This document shows positions 54,649-64,000 of a stretch of 64,000 nt of DNA, piece by piece (the first letter of the stretch is position 1; each line of letters starts with the position of its first letter). The DNA is from Moraxellaceae bacterium AER2_44_116 (GTDB lineage Bacteria; Pseudomonadota; Gammaproteobacteria; Pseudomonadales; Moraxellaceae), in NCBI GenBank assembly GCA_006546595.1, contig VIAD01000007.1, positions 1-64,000 on the forward strand, read 5' to 3'. A program made the position numbers and the translations under genes. The notes under the pieces are model-generated. The model had not been told where the DNA came from. It saw only the letters and a program-made list of their open reading frames with translations, and made no database searches.

Positions 54649-54728
54649 ATGAATAGATTTTTGAGTTATTTTTTCTAGTCTACGCTATATTTTAAGGTGT
54701 TTGAAAGTCATTTTATGAATAGATTTTT
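54649..54728. repeat. 14-bp direct repeat upstream of the HipA-like gene
   Basis: ATGAATAGATTTTT occurs at 54649-54662, four bases above the gene's start, and again at 54715-54728. The distance is 66 bases. It may be a binding site for the gene's own helix-turn-helix, but it is not palindromic, so this is speculative. Confidence 0.4.
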
Positions 54729-54910
54729 TATTGTGTTGATTTAATAGCCAAAGAAGATATTGTGTTGAGAATGATGTGAAACCATTAATCCACTCCTTAT
54801 TTCATTGACATGTAGGAGTACATTACCGTAGAAATAGGTCACTGTTTGGACAAATTGACTGAGCTAAAATAGCGGCTGCATTAAACAATAAATACGATAA
54901 GGCATAAAAC

Positions 54911-56050
54911 ATGAAGACGTGGCGACAAAAACTGGCCGCAGTACTGGAATGGAGTGAAGTTGATAAAAGTATTTTTTTGATGCTGATATTAGTTCCCATT
55001 TTAGGGGCATACATTTTCGCTATCCTTATTGCACAACGCCTGCCTGATGGAGCACGCTTAATACACTTCGCGCCTGCATCGCAATTACTGATTATAGAAC
55101 TTGGCCTTGTTGTGGGTGCATTGGTTATTATTGGCATCAGTCTTTATTTGCGTAAATTAAAGCCACAATCGCTATGGATTCAGCATCTTGCAACCCAATA
55201 CTACTCACTTTCGCTGGTCACTTGCAGCTATTACATTGGCACTTTAACGTTTTGCACAGGCGTGGTGCTGTTGGGTGCTCCCGTCTTTGGTTTTATTCTG
55301 CTGAATCGGCGCGTGGTGTGGGGAGCGACCATTGTCTCAACTTTTGCGTTAATTAGCCTCACCTATGCCACCGCTTTTGGTTGGTTGCCGTATGCGCCTG
55401 CTGTTGTTCCGCCCACAGACAGCGACACTAACCTGATGTGGATTAGTATTATTTTCTTTTTCACCGCACCGCACTTTATTATTATTATTATGTTTGCCGA
55501 CCAGATTTTACATTACTGGCGTAATCGTGAAGACACCATCCGTACATTGTCCCGAACGGATATGCTGACGAATTTATTAAACCGCCGCAGCATTATGGAG
55601 CTACTTGATATGGAGATAGCTCGCACGCTGCGCCACGGCCCGCCTCTCACCATCGTGATTTTGGATTTAGACCACTTTAAGCGCATCAACGATACATGGG
55701 GACATCCTACGGGCGACCGCGTACTAAAAGAAGCAGCACGAGTGTTGAGCTCAAGCATTCGGAAATGCGATATGGTCGGGCGTTTTGGCGGTGAGGAATT
55801 TATGATTATGCTACCAGACACAACACTCGCAGGAGCAGCAAAACTGATTGAACGTTGTCGTGCTTTATTAGCAGAAACTACCATCCTAGCCGACAATGGT
55901 GACACCATTCGCATGAGTGGTAGCTTTGGTTTGGCCAGCAATGAAAATCGACTCTCGCTCTCGACTGAGACGATGATAAAACTTGCAGATGAGGCACTTT
56001 ATCGTGCAAAGGCTGAAGGTCGTAATCGGTTAGAACTTGCTGTTTATTAA
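54911..56050 (+). CDS. Membrane diguanylate cyclase (GGDEF)
   Basis: A 379-residue protein with about six membrane segments in the first 200 residues and a C-terminal GGDEF domain. The active site GGEEF is near 293-297, preceded by RKCD (near 284-287), the RxxD inhibitory site at the normal five-residue spacing. It should make cyclic di-GMP, with product feedback. The membrane part probably senses an unidentified signal (MASE-like). Confidence 0.9.
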   Translation: MKTWRQKLAAVLEWSEVDKSIFLMLILVPILGAYIFAILIAQRLPDGARLIHFAPASQLLIIELGLVVGALVIIGISLYLRKLKPQSLWIQHLATQYYSLSLVTCSYYIGTLTFCTGVVLLGAPVFGFILLNRRVVWGATIVSTFALISLTYATAFGWLPYAPAVVPPTDSDTNLMWISIIFFFTAPHFIIIIMFADQILHYWRNREDTIRTLSRTDMLTNLLNRRSIMELLDMEIARTLRHGPPLTIVILDLDHFKRINDTWGHPTGDRVLKEAARVLSSSIRKCDMVGRFGGEEFMIMLPDTTLAGAAKLIERCRALLAETTILADNGDTIRMSGSFGLASNENRLSLSTETMIKLADEALYRAKAEGRNRLELAVY

Positions 56051-56119
56051 TATTTTTTTAATTTACTCAAAAATAGATGCCATTAAATCAGCCATCGAAC
56101 CCAAACCTATTCCATAGGA

Positions 56120-56632
56120 TTACACAGGCAAAACCTTCTTCGCCTCTCTCCTTCCCCTAAAAAAATCCGACAACATCTTGCTGGCCTCATCCGCCAGCAA
56201 GCCGCCTTCAAAGACAAACACATGATTATAATAACCCGTCTCAAACAACTTACGCGCACTCACTAACGATCCCGACTTAGGCTCAGTCGCCGCAAACACC
56301 ACTTGCCCAATACGCGCATGAACCAACGCCCCGACACACATGGTGCAAGGTTCTAAGGTCACATACAAAGTCGTGTTTTCTAAACGATAATTCTGTAAAG
56401 CCGTAGCCGCTTGCCGAATCGCCACTACTTCGGCATGAGCCGTTGGGTCACAGCTTAAAATAGGTTGATTGTAACCTTCGCCAATAATTTGACCGTCTAA
56501 TACCAACACCGCACCAACAGGGACTTCACCCAACGCTCCACCTTGTTGCGCCAAAATCAAAGCACGTTGCATAAACGCCGAATCTTGGGCGGTAAAGAGA
56601 GGAATGGGGGAAAGATCAGATAGGCTGGTCAA
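56120..56632 (-). CDS. tadA: tRNA-specific adenosine deaminase TadA
   Basis: Deaminates A34 to inosine in tRNA-Arg. The 170-residue protein has the zinc ligand and proton-shuttle motif H66-A-E68 and PCTMC (C96, C99), plus the DFFRGRRE end expected of TadA. Its start overlaps the upstream gene by 17 bases. Confidence 0.92.
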   Translation of the reverse strand: MTSLSDLSPIPLFTAQDSAFMQRALILAQQGGALGEVPVGAVLVLDGQIIGEGYNQPILSCDPTAHAEVVAIRQAATALQNYRLENTTLYVTLEPCTMCVGALVHARIGQVVFAATEPKSGSLVSARKLFETGYYNHVFVFEGGLLADEASKMLSDFFRGRREAKKVLPV

Positions 56633-56981
56633 GGTAAATCTCTAGCAAGGGACGATTTGCGCCAGTACGTACATAAGCCCGTAAATTATTTAATGCCGTC
56701 AATGCTTGTTCTAATAACCGTTGAAAATGGACTCGCTCAGCCTGTAAATCCTGCACGCGATAACCGTATTCATAAACGATTTCGACTTGCATCAAACCAT
56801 ACTCCCCCATTAAAGGAATCACTGACCACGCATTTAATGCGGCTGTCGCATCTTTAGCGCGTAATGCTTCCAACACAGGCTGTAGCTTTGTTGGCCACGC
56901 CGCCAGTTGATGACGGACAAAAAACATAATCAGCTCTAATAAAGCATCTTCGGCGTTAGTGATTTTGGCGATGGTTGACAC
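56616..56981 (-). CDS. Conserved hypothetical protein overlapping tadA
   Basis: A 121-residue, probably helical protein with no recognised domain. It is open from 56981 to 56616, and the last 17 bases overlap the tadA start. The purine-rich AAGGAGTTATC just upstream of the ATG is a good ribosome binding site. Its close link with tadA suggests co-transcription but does not reveal a function. Confidence 0.7.
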   Translation of the reverse strand: MSTIAKITNAEDALLELIMFFVRHQLAAWPTKLQPVLEALRAKDATAALNAWSVIPLMGEYGLMQVEIVYEYGYRVQDLQAERVHFQRLLEQALTALNNLRAYVRTGANRPLLEIYLDQPI

Positions 56982-57035
56982 GATAACTCCTTAATCCTCG
57001 CCCTGACTAAGAGCGAGGATAAACAACGTTAAGGC

Positions 57036-58598
57036 TTATTCCCACTCAATCGTTGCAGGTGGTTTCGACGACACGTCATACACTACGCGCGAAACCCCAA
57101 TGATTTCATTGATAATACGGTTAGACACCTTCTCAATTAATTCATACGGTAAATGCGCCCAACGAGCCGTCATAAAGTCAATGGTTTCAACGGCACGTAA
57201 AGCAATCACCCACGCATAACGACGCGCATCGCCCACGACACCCACTGATTTCACAGGTAAAAACACGGCAAATGATTGACTGGTGCGATGATACCAACCG
57301 CCCTTATGCAGCTCTTCTAAGAAAATCGCATCGGCCTCACGCAAGACATCGGCGTATTCTTTTTTCACTTCACCCAAAATACGCACGCCTAAACCCGGGC
57401 CGGGGAACGGATGACGATACACCATGTCATACGGCAAGCCCAACGCCACACCAATACGACGCACTTCATCTTTAAACAATTCACGCAACGGCTCTAACAA
57501 CGCAAAAGGCATATCATCAGGTAAACCACCGACATTATGGTGCGATTTAATAACGTGTGCTTTACCTGTTTTGCTGGCCGCCGACTCAATGACATCAGGA
57601 TAAATTGTCCCTTGCGCCAACCATTTAATGTTATCTAGCTTGGATGACTCGCTATTGAATACTTCAATAAAGACACGGCCAATAATTTTACGTTTTTGCT
57701 CTGGATCGCTAACACCTGCTAATTGGCTTAAAAAGCGTTCTTCGGCATCGGCGCGAATCACTTTTACACCCATGTTTTTGGCGAACATCTCCATTACCAT
57801 ATCGCCTTCGTTTTTGCGTAACAGGCCGTTATCAACAAAAACACAGGTTAATTGGCTACCAATGGCGCGATGCAATAATGCCGCCACCACCGAAGAATCC
57901 ACGCCACCCGACAAGCCCAACAACACGTTATCTGTACCAATTTGCTCACGTATGCGGAAAATACTGTCTTCAATAATTTGGGCGGGAGTCCATAAATCAT
58001 CACAGGCACAAATATCACGAATAAAACGACGCAATAATGCTTCGCCTTGTAAGGTATGTGTCACTTCGGGATGAAACTGCATACCGTAGAAGTTTTTCGC
58101 TTCGCAGCTCATAGCGGCAATTGGGCAACTCGGCGTGCTGGCGGTAATGACAAAACCTTCAGGTAAACGGGTGACTTTGTCGCCGTGGCTCATCCAGACA
58201 TCAATAAAGCCTGCGCGGTCTTCAATGCCATTAAACAAGGCATCGGGTTGGTCAATTTGTACTTCGGCATAACCAAATTCACGCACATTCGAGCCTTCGA
58301 CTAAACCGCCCAACTGTTGCGCCATCGTTTGCATACCATAACAGACACCCAGTACAGGCACACCCAAGGTAAAGACGACATCAGGCGCACGAGGGGTATC
58401 CATTTCGGTGACGCTTTCAGGGCCGCCCGACAAAATAATGCCTTTTGGGTTAAAGGCTCTGATTTCCTCATCGGTCATATCAAAAGGACGAAGTTCACAA
58501 TAGACACCCAACTCACGAACACGGCGAGCAATTAACTGGGAGTATTGAGAACCAAAATCAAGAATCAAAAGGCGGTGAGCGTGGATATCGACTTGCAT
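57036..58598 (-). CDS. guaA: GMP synthase GuaA
   Basis: Converts XMP to GMP using glutamine. The glutamine amidotransferase part has the nucleophile in VLGVCYGMQ near residue 87 and HPEV near 178, the PP-loop GLSGGVDSSVV lies near 229, and the GMPS C-terminal dimerisation domain ends VVYDVSSKPPATIEWE. Length of 520 residues is usual. It follows guaB on the same strand after a 97-base gap with a hairpin. Confidence 0.97.
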   Translation of the reverse strand: MQVDIHAHRLLILDFGSQYSQLIARRVRELGVYCELRPFDMTDEEIRAFNPKGIILSGGPESVTEMDTPRAPDVVFTLGVPVLGVCYGMQTMAQQLGGLVEGSNVREFGYAEVQIDQPDALFNGIEDRAGFIDVWMSHGDKVTRLPEGFVITASTPSCPIAAMSCEAKNFYGMQFHPEVTHTLQGEALLRRFIRDICACDDLWTPAQIIEDSIFRIREQIGTDNVLLGLSGGVDSSVVAALLHRAIGSQLTCVFVDNGLLRKNEGDMVMEMFAKNMGVKVIRADAEERFLSQLAGVSDPEQKRKIIGRVFIEVFNSESSKLDNIKWLAQGTIYPDVIESAASKTGKAHVIKSHHNVGGLPDDMPFALLEPLRELFKDEVRRIGVALGLPYDMVYRHPFPGPGLGVRILGEVKKEYADVLREADAIFLEELHKGGWYHRTSQSFAVFLPVKSVGVVGDARRYAWVIALRAVETIDFMTARWAHLPYELIEKVSNRIINEIIGVSRVVYDVSSKPPATIEWE

Positions 58599-58630
58599 GA
58601 AGTTTCTCAGCTACAAACGTGAATTAAAAA

Positions 58631-58660
58631 AGGGGGAATGTTGATAGAACACTCCCCCTA
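58631..58660 (-). terminator. Terminator of guaB, or regulated hairpin between guaB and guaA
   Basis: On the minus strand AGGGGGAGTGTT pairs imperfectly with AACATTCCCCCT around a five-base loop, followed by a run of T. A second small hairpin (GTCTCTTA/TAAGAGAC) lies at 58661-58681. If efficient, guaA would need its own promoter. Confidence 0.7.
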
Positions 58661-58695
58661 GTCTCTTAATAGATAAGAGACGATAAAACTAAAAC

Positions 58696-60162
58696 TTAAC
58701 CAATCCGATAATTCGGAGCTTCTTTGGTAATGGTGACATCATGAACGTGCGATTCTTTCATGCCTGCCGACGTAATTTTGACAAAGCTTGGTTTTGTGCG
58801 CATTTCTTCAATGTTCGCTGCGCCTGTATAACCCATTGATGAGCGTAAACCACCCATTAACTGGTGAACAATGCCACTCATTGGCCCTTTGTACGGCACA
58901 CGGCCTTCAATGCCTTCAGGCACTAATTTCTCAACACCCGCAGAGGCATCTTGGAAATAACGGTCACTTGAACCTGTTAAACCCGACATCGCGCCTAATG
59001 AACCCATGCCACGATAGGCTTTGTGGTAACGGCCTTGAAATAACTCCACTTCACCCGGCGCTTCTTCTGTACCTGCCAATAAAGAACCCACCATAATGAC
59101 GTGCGCACCTGCGGCAATCGCTTTGGCAATATCGCCTGAATAACGAATACCGCCGTCAGCAATTAACGGAATACGATTATTTAAGGCTCTGGCAACGTTA
59201 TCAATCGCCGAAATTTGCGGCACACCAATACCTGCCACAATACGCGTGGTACAAATAGAACCCGGACCAATACCGACTTTTACCGCGTCAGCACCCGCCT
59301 CTAACAACGCCAAAGCAGCATCACCTGTCGCAATATTGCCACCAATGACTTGAATATGGGGATAGTTTTTCTTGATCCATGACACGCGATCAATCACACC
59401 TTGAGAATGGCCATGCGCGGTATCAACGACTAATACGTCAACACCCGCTTCCACTAACGCAGAAACACGGGCAGTTGTATCTGCACCCGTACCAACCGCA
59501 GCGCCCACACGTAAACGCCCTTGCTCATCTTTACACGCATTAGGGTACATTTCAGCTTTGCGGAAGTCGTTAACGGTAATTAAACCTTTCAGTTTGAAGT
59601 TATCATCAACTACCAATACTTTTTCGATGCGATGTTGATGTAATAACGCTTTGATATTTTCTGAGGTCTCGCCTTCTTTAACCGTCACTAATTGCGCTTT
59701 TGGGGTCATGATGGAGGAAACAGGTTGATCTAAACGTGTTTCAAAACGCATATCACGACTGGTGACAATACCTACCAAATCATCACCAACCACAACAGGC
59801 ACACCCGAAATTTTGTGGGCTTGCGTTAACGCCAACAGAGCGTAAATCGTGGTTTCTGGAGAGACGGTAATGGGGTCTTTCACCATACCCGCTTCGTATT
59901 TTTTGACACGACGCACTTCGGCAGCCTGCGCCATAATCTCCATATTTTTATGAAGAATCGCAATACCACCTTCTTGCGCCATCGCAATCGCCATTTTGGC
60001 TTCGGTAACGGTATCCATCGCCGCCGAAACGAGCGGAATATTTAATTGAATGCCGCGTGTGAGTTGGGTTTTTAGACAAACGTCTTTAGGAAGGACATTG
60101 GAATAAGCAGGAAGTAAGAGCACATCATCAAAGGTGAGGGCTTCTTGGACGACTGTTAACAT
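58696..60162 (-). CDS. guaB: IMP dehydrogenase GuaB
   Basis: Oxidises IMP to XMP with NAD+, the first guanine-specific step, paired here with GuaA. The 488-residue protein has the (beta/alpha)8 barrel interrupted by a CBS pair (about residues 90-205), the catalytic cysteine in GPGSICTTR, and the flap region AYRGMGSLGAM. I start it at the ATG at 60162 (MLTVVQEALTFDDVLL), the standard GuaB start, rather than at 60183. Confidence 0.97.
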   Translation of the reverse strand: MLTVVQEALTFDDVLLLPAYSNVLPKDVCLKTQLTRGIQLNIPLVSAAMDTVTEAKMAIAMAQEGGIAILHKNMEIMAQAAEVRRVKKYEAGMVKDPITVSPETTIYALLALTQAHKISGVPVVVGDDLVGIVTSRDMRFETRLDQPVSSIMTPKAQLVTVKEGETSENIKALLHQHRIEKVLVVDDNFKLKGLITVNDFRKAEMYPNACKDEQGRLRVGAAVGTGADTTARVSALVEAGVDVLVVDTAHGHSQGVIDRVSWIKKNYPHIQVIGGNIATGDAALALLEAGADAVKVGIGPGSICTTRIVAGIGVPQISAIDNVARALNNRIPLIADGGIRYSGDIAKAIAAGAHVIMVGSLLAGTEEAPGEVELFQGRYHKAYRGMGSLGAMSGLTGSSDRYFQDASAGVEKLVPEGIEGRVPYKGPMSGIVHQLMGGLRSSMGYTGAANIEEMRTKPSFVKITSAGMKESHVHDVTITKEAPNYRIG

Positions 60163-60245
60163 AAAAACGCCACTCGACAGCAAATTAAAGTCGCGTAATT
60201 ATAAACTTCTAAGCGGCGCGGTTAAAGAGTTAATCGGTAGAGAGT

Positions 60246-60280
60246 GAAAAGAGGGCACTTGAGAACTCAAGTACCCTCTT
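60246..60280 (-). terminator. Terminator after the lipase gene
   Basis: AAGAGGGCACTTGAG and CTCAAGTACCCTCTT pair with one mismatch and a two-base loop; on the minus strand TTTTC follows. It lies 15 bases beyond the stop at 60296. Confidence 0.75.
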
Positions 60281-60295
60281 ATTTAACACGGAGGA

Positions 60296-62572
60296 TTAAG
60301 GTTTAGAACAACCAATTGGCAAGACAGGCACAGTCGTCAGAGTTGATGACTTCAAATAAGATGCTGTTTGACATTGCATTTCGGTGGTTATAGCAAGGAA
60401 AGTTGCTTTTTCCGCGTCTGTTGCACTGGCATTAGGATGTGTAGGATTCAATAAAGAACCATGAGTACCTTGCATGAATTTCACCCATACGCTGCCTGTT
60501 GCTGTTGATTTAGCTAATGTTGCCATATCAATGACTTTTTGATCCGCCTCAACAAAGCCCATTGTTTTGGCTAATGGGTCTGTACCCGATAAGAAACTGC
60601 TAATACCCACAAAGTCTTGAGTCGACGTTGCTGGGCTGGCAATGGATTTATTTGGCACGACCAAATCATTCATGACTTCAGTGAGATGTATTGGATGATT
60701 TGTGTAGGCAGTAGCCGCATAGTTAATCGGATCGCCACTATCCGCTAAGGTTTGGGCAAAGCGCATGAAGGTTTCATAACTATCCGTACCCTCTGCAACA
60801 CCACTTGCCGCCAAACCACCAGCAATAATAGGCCCATAAGATTTAGAGGCATCTAACAGTTTAGGAATACCACCACCACCAACCGACAACGATGCAGCAC
60901 CCATCACTTTGGCTTTATCAATTCCTAAAGCCATCGTTCCAACAATACTTCCTAATGACTGACTGACAAAGCGCACTTTGGTCAGATCAATATCCGCACC
61001 ACCACCATCAATATCTAAATTGGCCAAGCTTTTAGCCAAAACAATAATATCTGCTGCACCTTGGCGTAAATTATCACGACTGGTAATAACACTCGCCAAA
61101 TTAATAAAGTGCGTACCAGAACCATCTGCCGTGCCATCAGGCCCTGCTGCACCTGTCGTATTGTTGACAAAATCGACATCAAAAGTACGCTCGCCCGTGA
61201 CTAAAGCAGCCGCTGGAGTACCTGTGAATGCCTGATTTTTGTAAAGTAAATTCATTGGATTTGTAGGATTTGCCGTATCAGCAGAAACACCGTGTAGTGG
61301 CAAGTCAATGGCGATTGTCACAAATCCTGCTTGAGCAAGCGCGGGTGCAACAGCGAGCATGTCACTACGATTGCGAGTAATACCGTGTTGGAAAACAACG
61401 ACTGGCCAACCACCTGCTGGTTTGGCTGTTTTAGGTACAGTGACTAAGACGGGAATAGTTTGGTCGCTTTGTTTAACAGGTGACGGGAAACAAATCGTCG
61501 TGCTAGCACTTGGCGTTGCCGTTTAACCATCAGGCAATGTTGCTGCCGCCGCGTAAGCACCACAAGGAACTTTCCCTAGGAATTTTTCTGATAGAGCAGG
61601 TTTTGTTGCGTCCGCTTTCCAGTACGTATTTAAGGTTGGCGTTGGATTGGCAAGCGTTGCATCCGTCTTCTGTGCTAAATAGTAAGGTACTTTTAATGTG
61701 CCAATATAAATATCTGCATTCGCAGGCAACGCTGGATTGACATCCTTAGGTGTTTTGCCTGTTGGTGCTATGACTAAAGGCTGAGCTACTGTTTCTGCCG
61801 CTACCATATCTAAGGTTTTATTAATACTTTGTGTGGTTACGGTATAAGCCAACACCAAATCCGTTACGCCCAACTTCGTAAATTGTTGAACCGCTGGATA
61901 AATCAATTGTGAGCGTAAGCCTTCAAGCTGTGCTTTTTTCGTGGCATCAAACTCTGCCAAATAAGCCGCCGTTTGCTTACTGACTTCGGTTGCACTGCTT
62001 AAAATCATAAATTCAGCACTTGCCGCAACACCACCGCCATCAACGGTTTTAATACCTTTTGTTAACCCCACTAAGTAAGTCGCACTTGGCTTTAAGGGTT
62101 TTAACGGCTCAATCAAAATCCGTGTCCGTTGTTTATCAATGGCTACACCTACCGTATCTGCCGTATCTGCCTTATCTTTTACCGTTGAGGACTGCACCGT
62201 AAAATCAACGCCATACTGCAAACGAGTACCTGTATTATCATAAATAACAACATGAGACCCCACGGTGCTCATATCTAAAAAGCCAAAAACATCAATAAAC
62301 CATGAAGCAGTTGTCGAAAAGCCGTCTTGCATATTGGCCTGCGCCACAAATGGCACATTACTGCTATTCGGAATATTTAGCGTAGGCGTTTTTGCACCTG
62401 AAAAAAAAGCATCAAAAGGAAACGGTACGATTGGCGTTCCCGCTAAAGGTACAGGATCAAAACCTACAATCGCATTAGGCACGTTATTGACATCGGTATC
62501 ATCACCAATACATCCGACCAAACTGAGGGTTGCTGCTAATATGGCGGCGGACAGGCGTGTTTTTGCCATCAT
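60296..62572 (-). pseudogene. Virulence-factor-type lipase lipoprotein interrupted by one in-frame stop
   Basis: Both halves lie in one frame: 62572-61526 ends PCGAYAAAATLPDG, a TAA stands at 61523-61525, and the frame continues TATPSASTTICF, VVVFQHGITRNRSDM and onward to 60296. The intact product would be about 758 residues. It has a lipoprotein signal (lipobox LVGC), an N-terminal domain like the bacterial virulence-factor lipase N-terminal family (Pla-1/cef-type), the oxyanion FQHGITRN and a nucleophile motif reading SQSLGS, where GxSxG is usual. The C-terminal part alone lacks a start before the oxyanion motif. Start at 62572 is set by GGAGA upstream. Confidence 0.7.
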
Positions 62573-62660
62573 TATTGTTCTCCAAATGTTGAAATTATTA
62601 TCGTTGTTGTTTATACCGCGCAATTGTAATCACTATCAACACCACATTGTCAGCAATATG

Positions 62661-63029
62661 TTACTCAGGCATGGTTTGCTTGTCTTTGGCGGCTTGGATA
62701 ATTTTACGAGTTCGCTCATTTTCGTCACGTATATCCATGACAAAGGATTGATTCTTCTCTTTTTCAAGTTTTTTTGACGGCGGTGGTGACTCTATCGGCG
62801 TAATTTTATTGGTATCGACCACCACTTCTTTGGCGTGTTTATCATCCGCATGACTAGAGAAATGAATCGTACCCTCACTATCTTTCCATGTATAAAGCGT
62901 TGTTTGTGAAGCTTGCGATGGTGGATTGACATGGTTGTCCCAATATTTTTTTAGGGCATCGCGCTCCATCCATGCACCACCGATGATGGCACTCATCACG
63001 ACGACTATCACAAGGCTATTTGACTGCAT
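62661..63029 (-). CDS. DUF4124-domain protein
   Basis: A 122-residue protein with one N-terminal hydrophobic segment (MQSNSLVIVVVMSAIIGGAW) and a DUF4124 motif (LYTWKDSEGTIHFSSHADD), then a charged tail. Function unknown; probably inner-membrane anchored, facing the periplasm. I start it at the ATG at 63029 with GGGAG upstream; an earlier start at 63080 lacks support. Confidence 0.78.
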   Translation of the reverse strand: MQSNSLVIVVVMSAIIGGAWMERDALKKYWDNHVNPPSQASQTTLYTWKDSEGTIHFSSHADDKHAKEVVVDTNKITPIESPPPSKKLEKEKNQSFVMDIRDENERTRKIIQAAKDKQTMPE

Positions 63030-63105
63030 ATACGATCTCCCAACATCATTGACATCCTTATATGTACTAGAATAACGCATCTCAGTTCTTTTATGATGAA
63101 AAATA

Positions 63106-63927
63106 ATGCGTCAACGCCTAACTTTCATAACTCTCACGATTATCTCAACATATTGCTTGGCACTACCTCAAGAAAGCCGAACATTGGGCGGGATTGCACT
63201 GGTTCCTCTTCCAGAATATGCACCACTTGATGTGCAAGTATTACTCAATGAGGTTAAAGCCCCCATTATTACCACATCACATGGCCGGACAGCGATTGTC
63301 GGTATTCCATTAACCGCAACGGTAGGTGAAGCAACCCTGCAACTCTCGGCAAACGATTTTTCTGACAGCATTAATTTTACAATTGCCAATAAAGACTATC
63401 CTGAACAACGAATCACGCTAAAAGACACTAACAAAGTCAGTCCAAATGAAGAGGAACTCGCCCGTTATGCGCGTGAAGCAGCCGAGCAAAAAGCCGTCTA
63501 TAAAACATTTACACCGTCAAGCAGCAATAACTGGCCAACATTTCAAATGCCTGTTCGTGGTGAGTTTAGTAGTCCGTTCGGCTTAAAACGTTTTTTTAAT
63601 GGTGAAGCGCGTGATCCTCACTCTGGCTTAGATATTGCTGCTGCTGAAGGTAAAACGGTTTACGCGCCTGCCGATGGGATGGTTGCTCAAACAGGGGATT
63701 ATTTTTTTAATGGTCAAACGGTGATGATTAATCACGGTCAAGGTGTAATTTCTATGCTTTGTCATTTGAGTAAAATTAACGTCACCATCGGACAAACACT
63801 TAAACGCGGTGATGCCATTGGCAAAGTTGGACATACAGGGCGAGCGACAGGCCCTCACTTGCATTGGGGACTGAGTATTAATAATGCACGGGTCAATCCG
63901 TTATTAGTGATTACACCAACACCATGA
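63106..63927 (+). CDS. M23 family metallopeptidase
   Basis: A 273-residue exported peptidoglycan endopeptidase-like protein. The signal peptide is near residues 1-22, a beta-rich N-terminal domain spans about 25-110, and the M23 domain has zinc ligands H172 and D176 (DPHSGLDIA) and HLH at 250-252 (GPHLHWG). It should cleave peptide crosslinks, if active. The stop overlaps the next ATG (ATGA). Confidence 0.88.
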   Translation: MRQRLTFITLTIISTYCLALPQESRTLGGIALVPLPEYAPLDVQVLLNEVKAPIITTSHGRTAIVGIPLTATVGEATLQLSANDFSDSINFTIANKDYPEQRITLKDTNKVSPNEEELARYAREAAEQKAVYKTFTPSSSNNWPTFQMPVRGEFSSPFGLKRFFNGEARDPHSGLDIAAAEGKTVYAPADGMVAQTGDYFFNGQTVMINHGQGVISMLCHLSKINVTIGQTLKRGDAIGKVGHTGRATGPHLHWGLSINNARVNPLLVITPTP

Positions 63928-64000
63928 GCAAAAATGACGTTCATGTGTATGTTGCCCGTATCAATTGGGACGAAAAGACGACTCAACAACACTTAAAAAA
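63924..64000 (+). CDS. Partial gene at the window edge
   Basis: The first 25 codons (MSKNDVHVYVARINWDEKTT ...) are visible and open to the last base. It overlaps the M23 gene stop by four bases, so it is co-translated. Too short to assign; a phosphopantetheinyl transferase-type start is one guess, without support. Confidence 0.5.
   Translation, partial: MSKNDVHVYVARINWDEKTTQQHLK

Noticed and set aside
61361..61522. Second start for an independent C-terminal lipase gene
   Set aside because: The next ATG (61360) lies after the oxyanion motif FQHGITRN, so a separate functional protein is unlikely.

Overview
Organism. The window reads as a single gammaproteobacterial chromosome segment of moderate GC. 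The best taxonomic clue is the OmpR-type regulator at 16406-17125, which matches Acinetobacter BfmR almost residue for residue as I remember it. It sits divergently beside nrdA-nrdB. With DUF2789, DUF1508, paired acyl-CoA dehydrogenases, several lipases and a FATP-type acyl-CoA synthetase, this points to a member of Moraxellaceae, perhaps a lipid-degrading relative of Acinetobacter. This is inference from memory; no database was searched. There is no rRNA, CRISPR array, prophage or complete insertion sequence.

Layout. 1-3.3 kb: an SDR and a FATP-type acyl-CoA synthetase separated by small inverted-repeat elements. 3.4 kb: tRNA-Lys with its own promoter. 3.7-12.1 kb (minus strand): an aminotransferase, then a biotin operon read as bioB-bioF-bioH-bioC-[lipoprotein hydrolase]-bioD-[membrane C13 peptidase]; bioA is absent. 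12.2-14.5 kb: comF, corA and a small exported protein. 14.8-22.4 kb: bfmS/bfmR diverging from nrdA, a DUF1508 gene and nrdB, with a NrdR-box pair in front of nrdA. 22.5-29.6 kb: a 2OG-Fe(II) oxygenase, an epimerase-like SDR, an EamA transporter, ffh, ypjD and a CorB-type gene. 29.7-34.9 kb: two HSL-family esterases, a gamma-carbonic anhydrase, two NUDIX genes, a decayed third NUDIX copy carrying a MITE, and an AT-rich leucine-rich-repeat gene. 35-38 kb: a TRAP transporter. 38.2-44.8 kb: a lipid module of TetR repressor with a perfect 30-bp operator palindrome, a desaturase/ferredoxin-reductase/ferredoxin fusion, an exported START-like protein and two acyl-CoA dehydrogenases. 44.8-64 kb: NUDIX, DUF2789, metK, a hybrid kinase with YfiR, an AraC regulator, a HipA-like kinase, a diguanylate cyclase, tadA, guaA, guaB, a large lipase lipoprotein interrupted by one in-frame stop, a DUF4124 protein and an M23 peptidase.

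Themes. Lipid handling dominates: FATP synthetase, desaturase fusion, ACAD pair, START protein, two HSL esterases, a lipoprotein hydrolase and a virulence-factor-type lipase. Housekeeping genes (ffh, metK, guaAB, tadA, nrdAB, bio) are interleaved. Intergenic space is unusually rich in dispersed palindromes: at least four copies of a TTCGACTCCGCTCAG hairpin, about six copies of an AGGGGCG/CGCCCCT hairpin placed mostly just after stop codons, and several MITE-like elements with terminal inverted repeats and candidate target duplications.

Most promising for follow-up: the TetR-controlled three-domain desaturase fusion and its downstream lipid genes; the single-stop lipase; the NUDIX remnant with a datable MITE insertion; the biotin operon that carries a membrane-anchored C13 peptidase; and the dispersed palindrome families.
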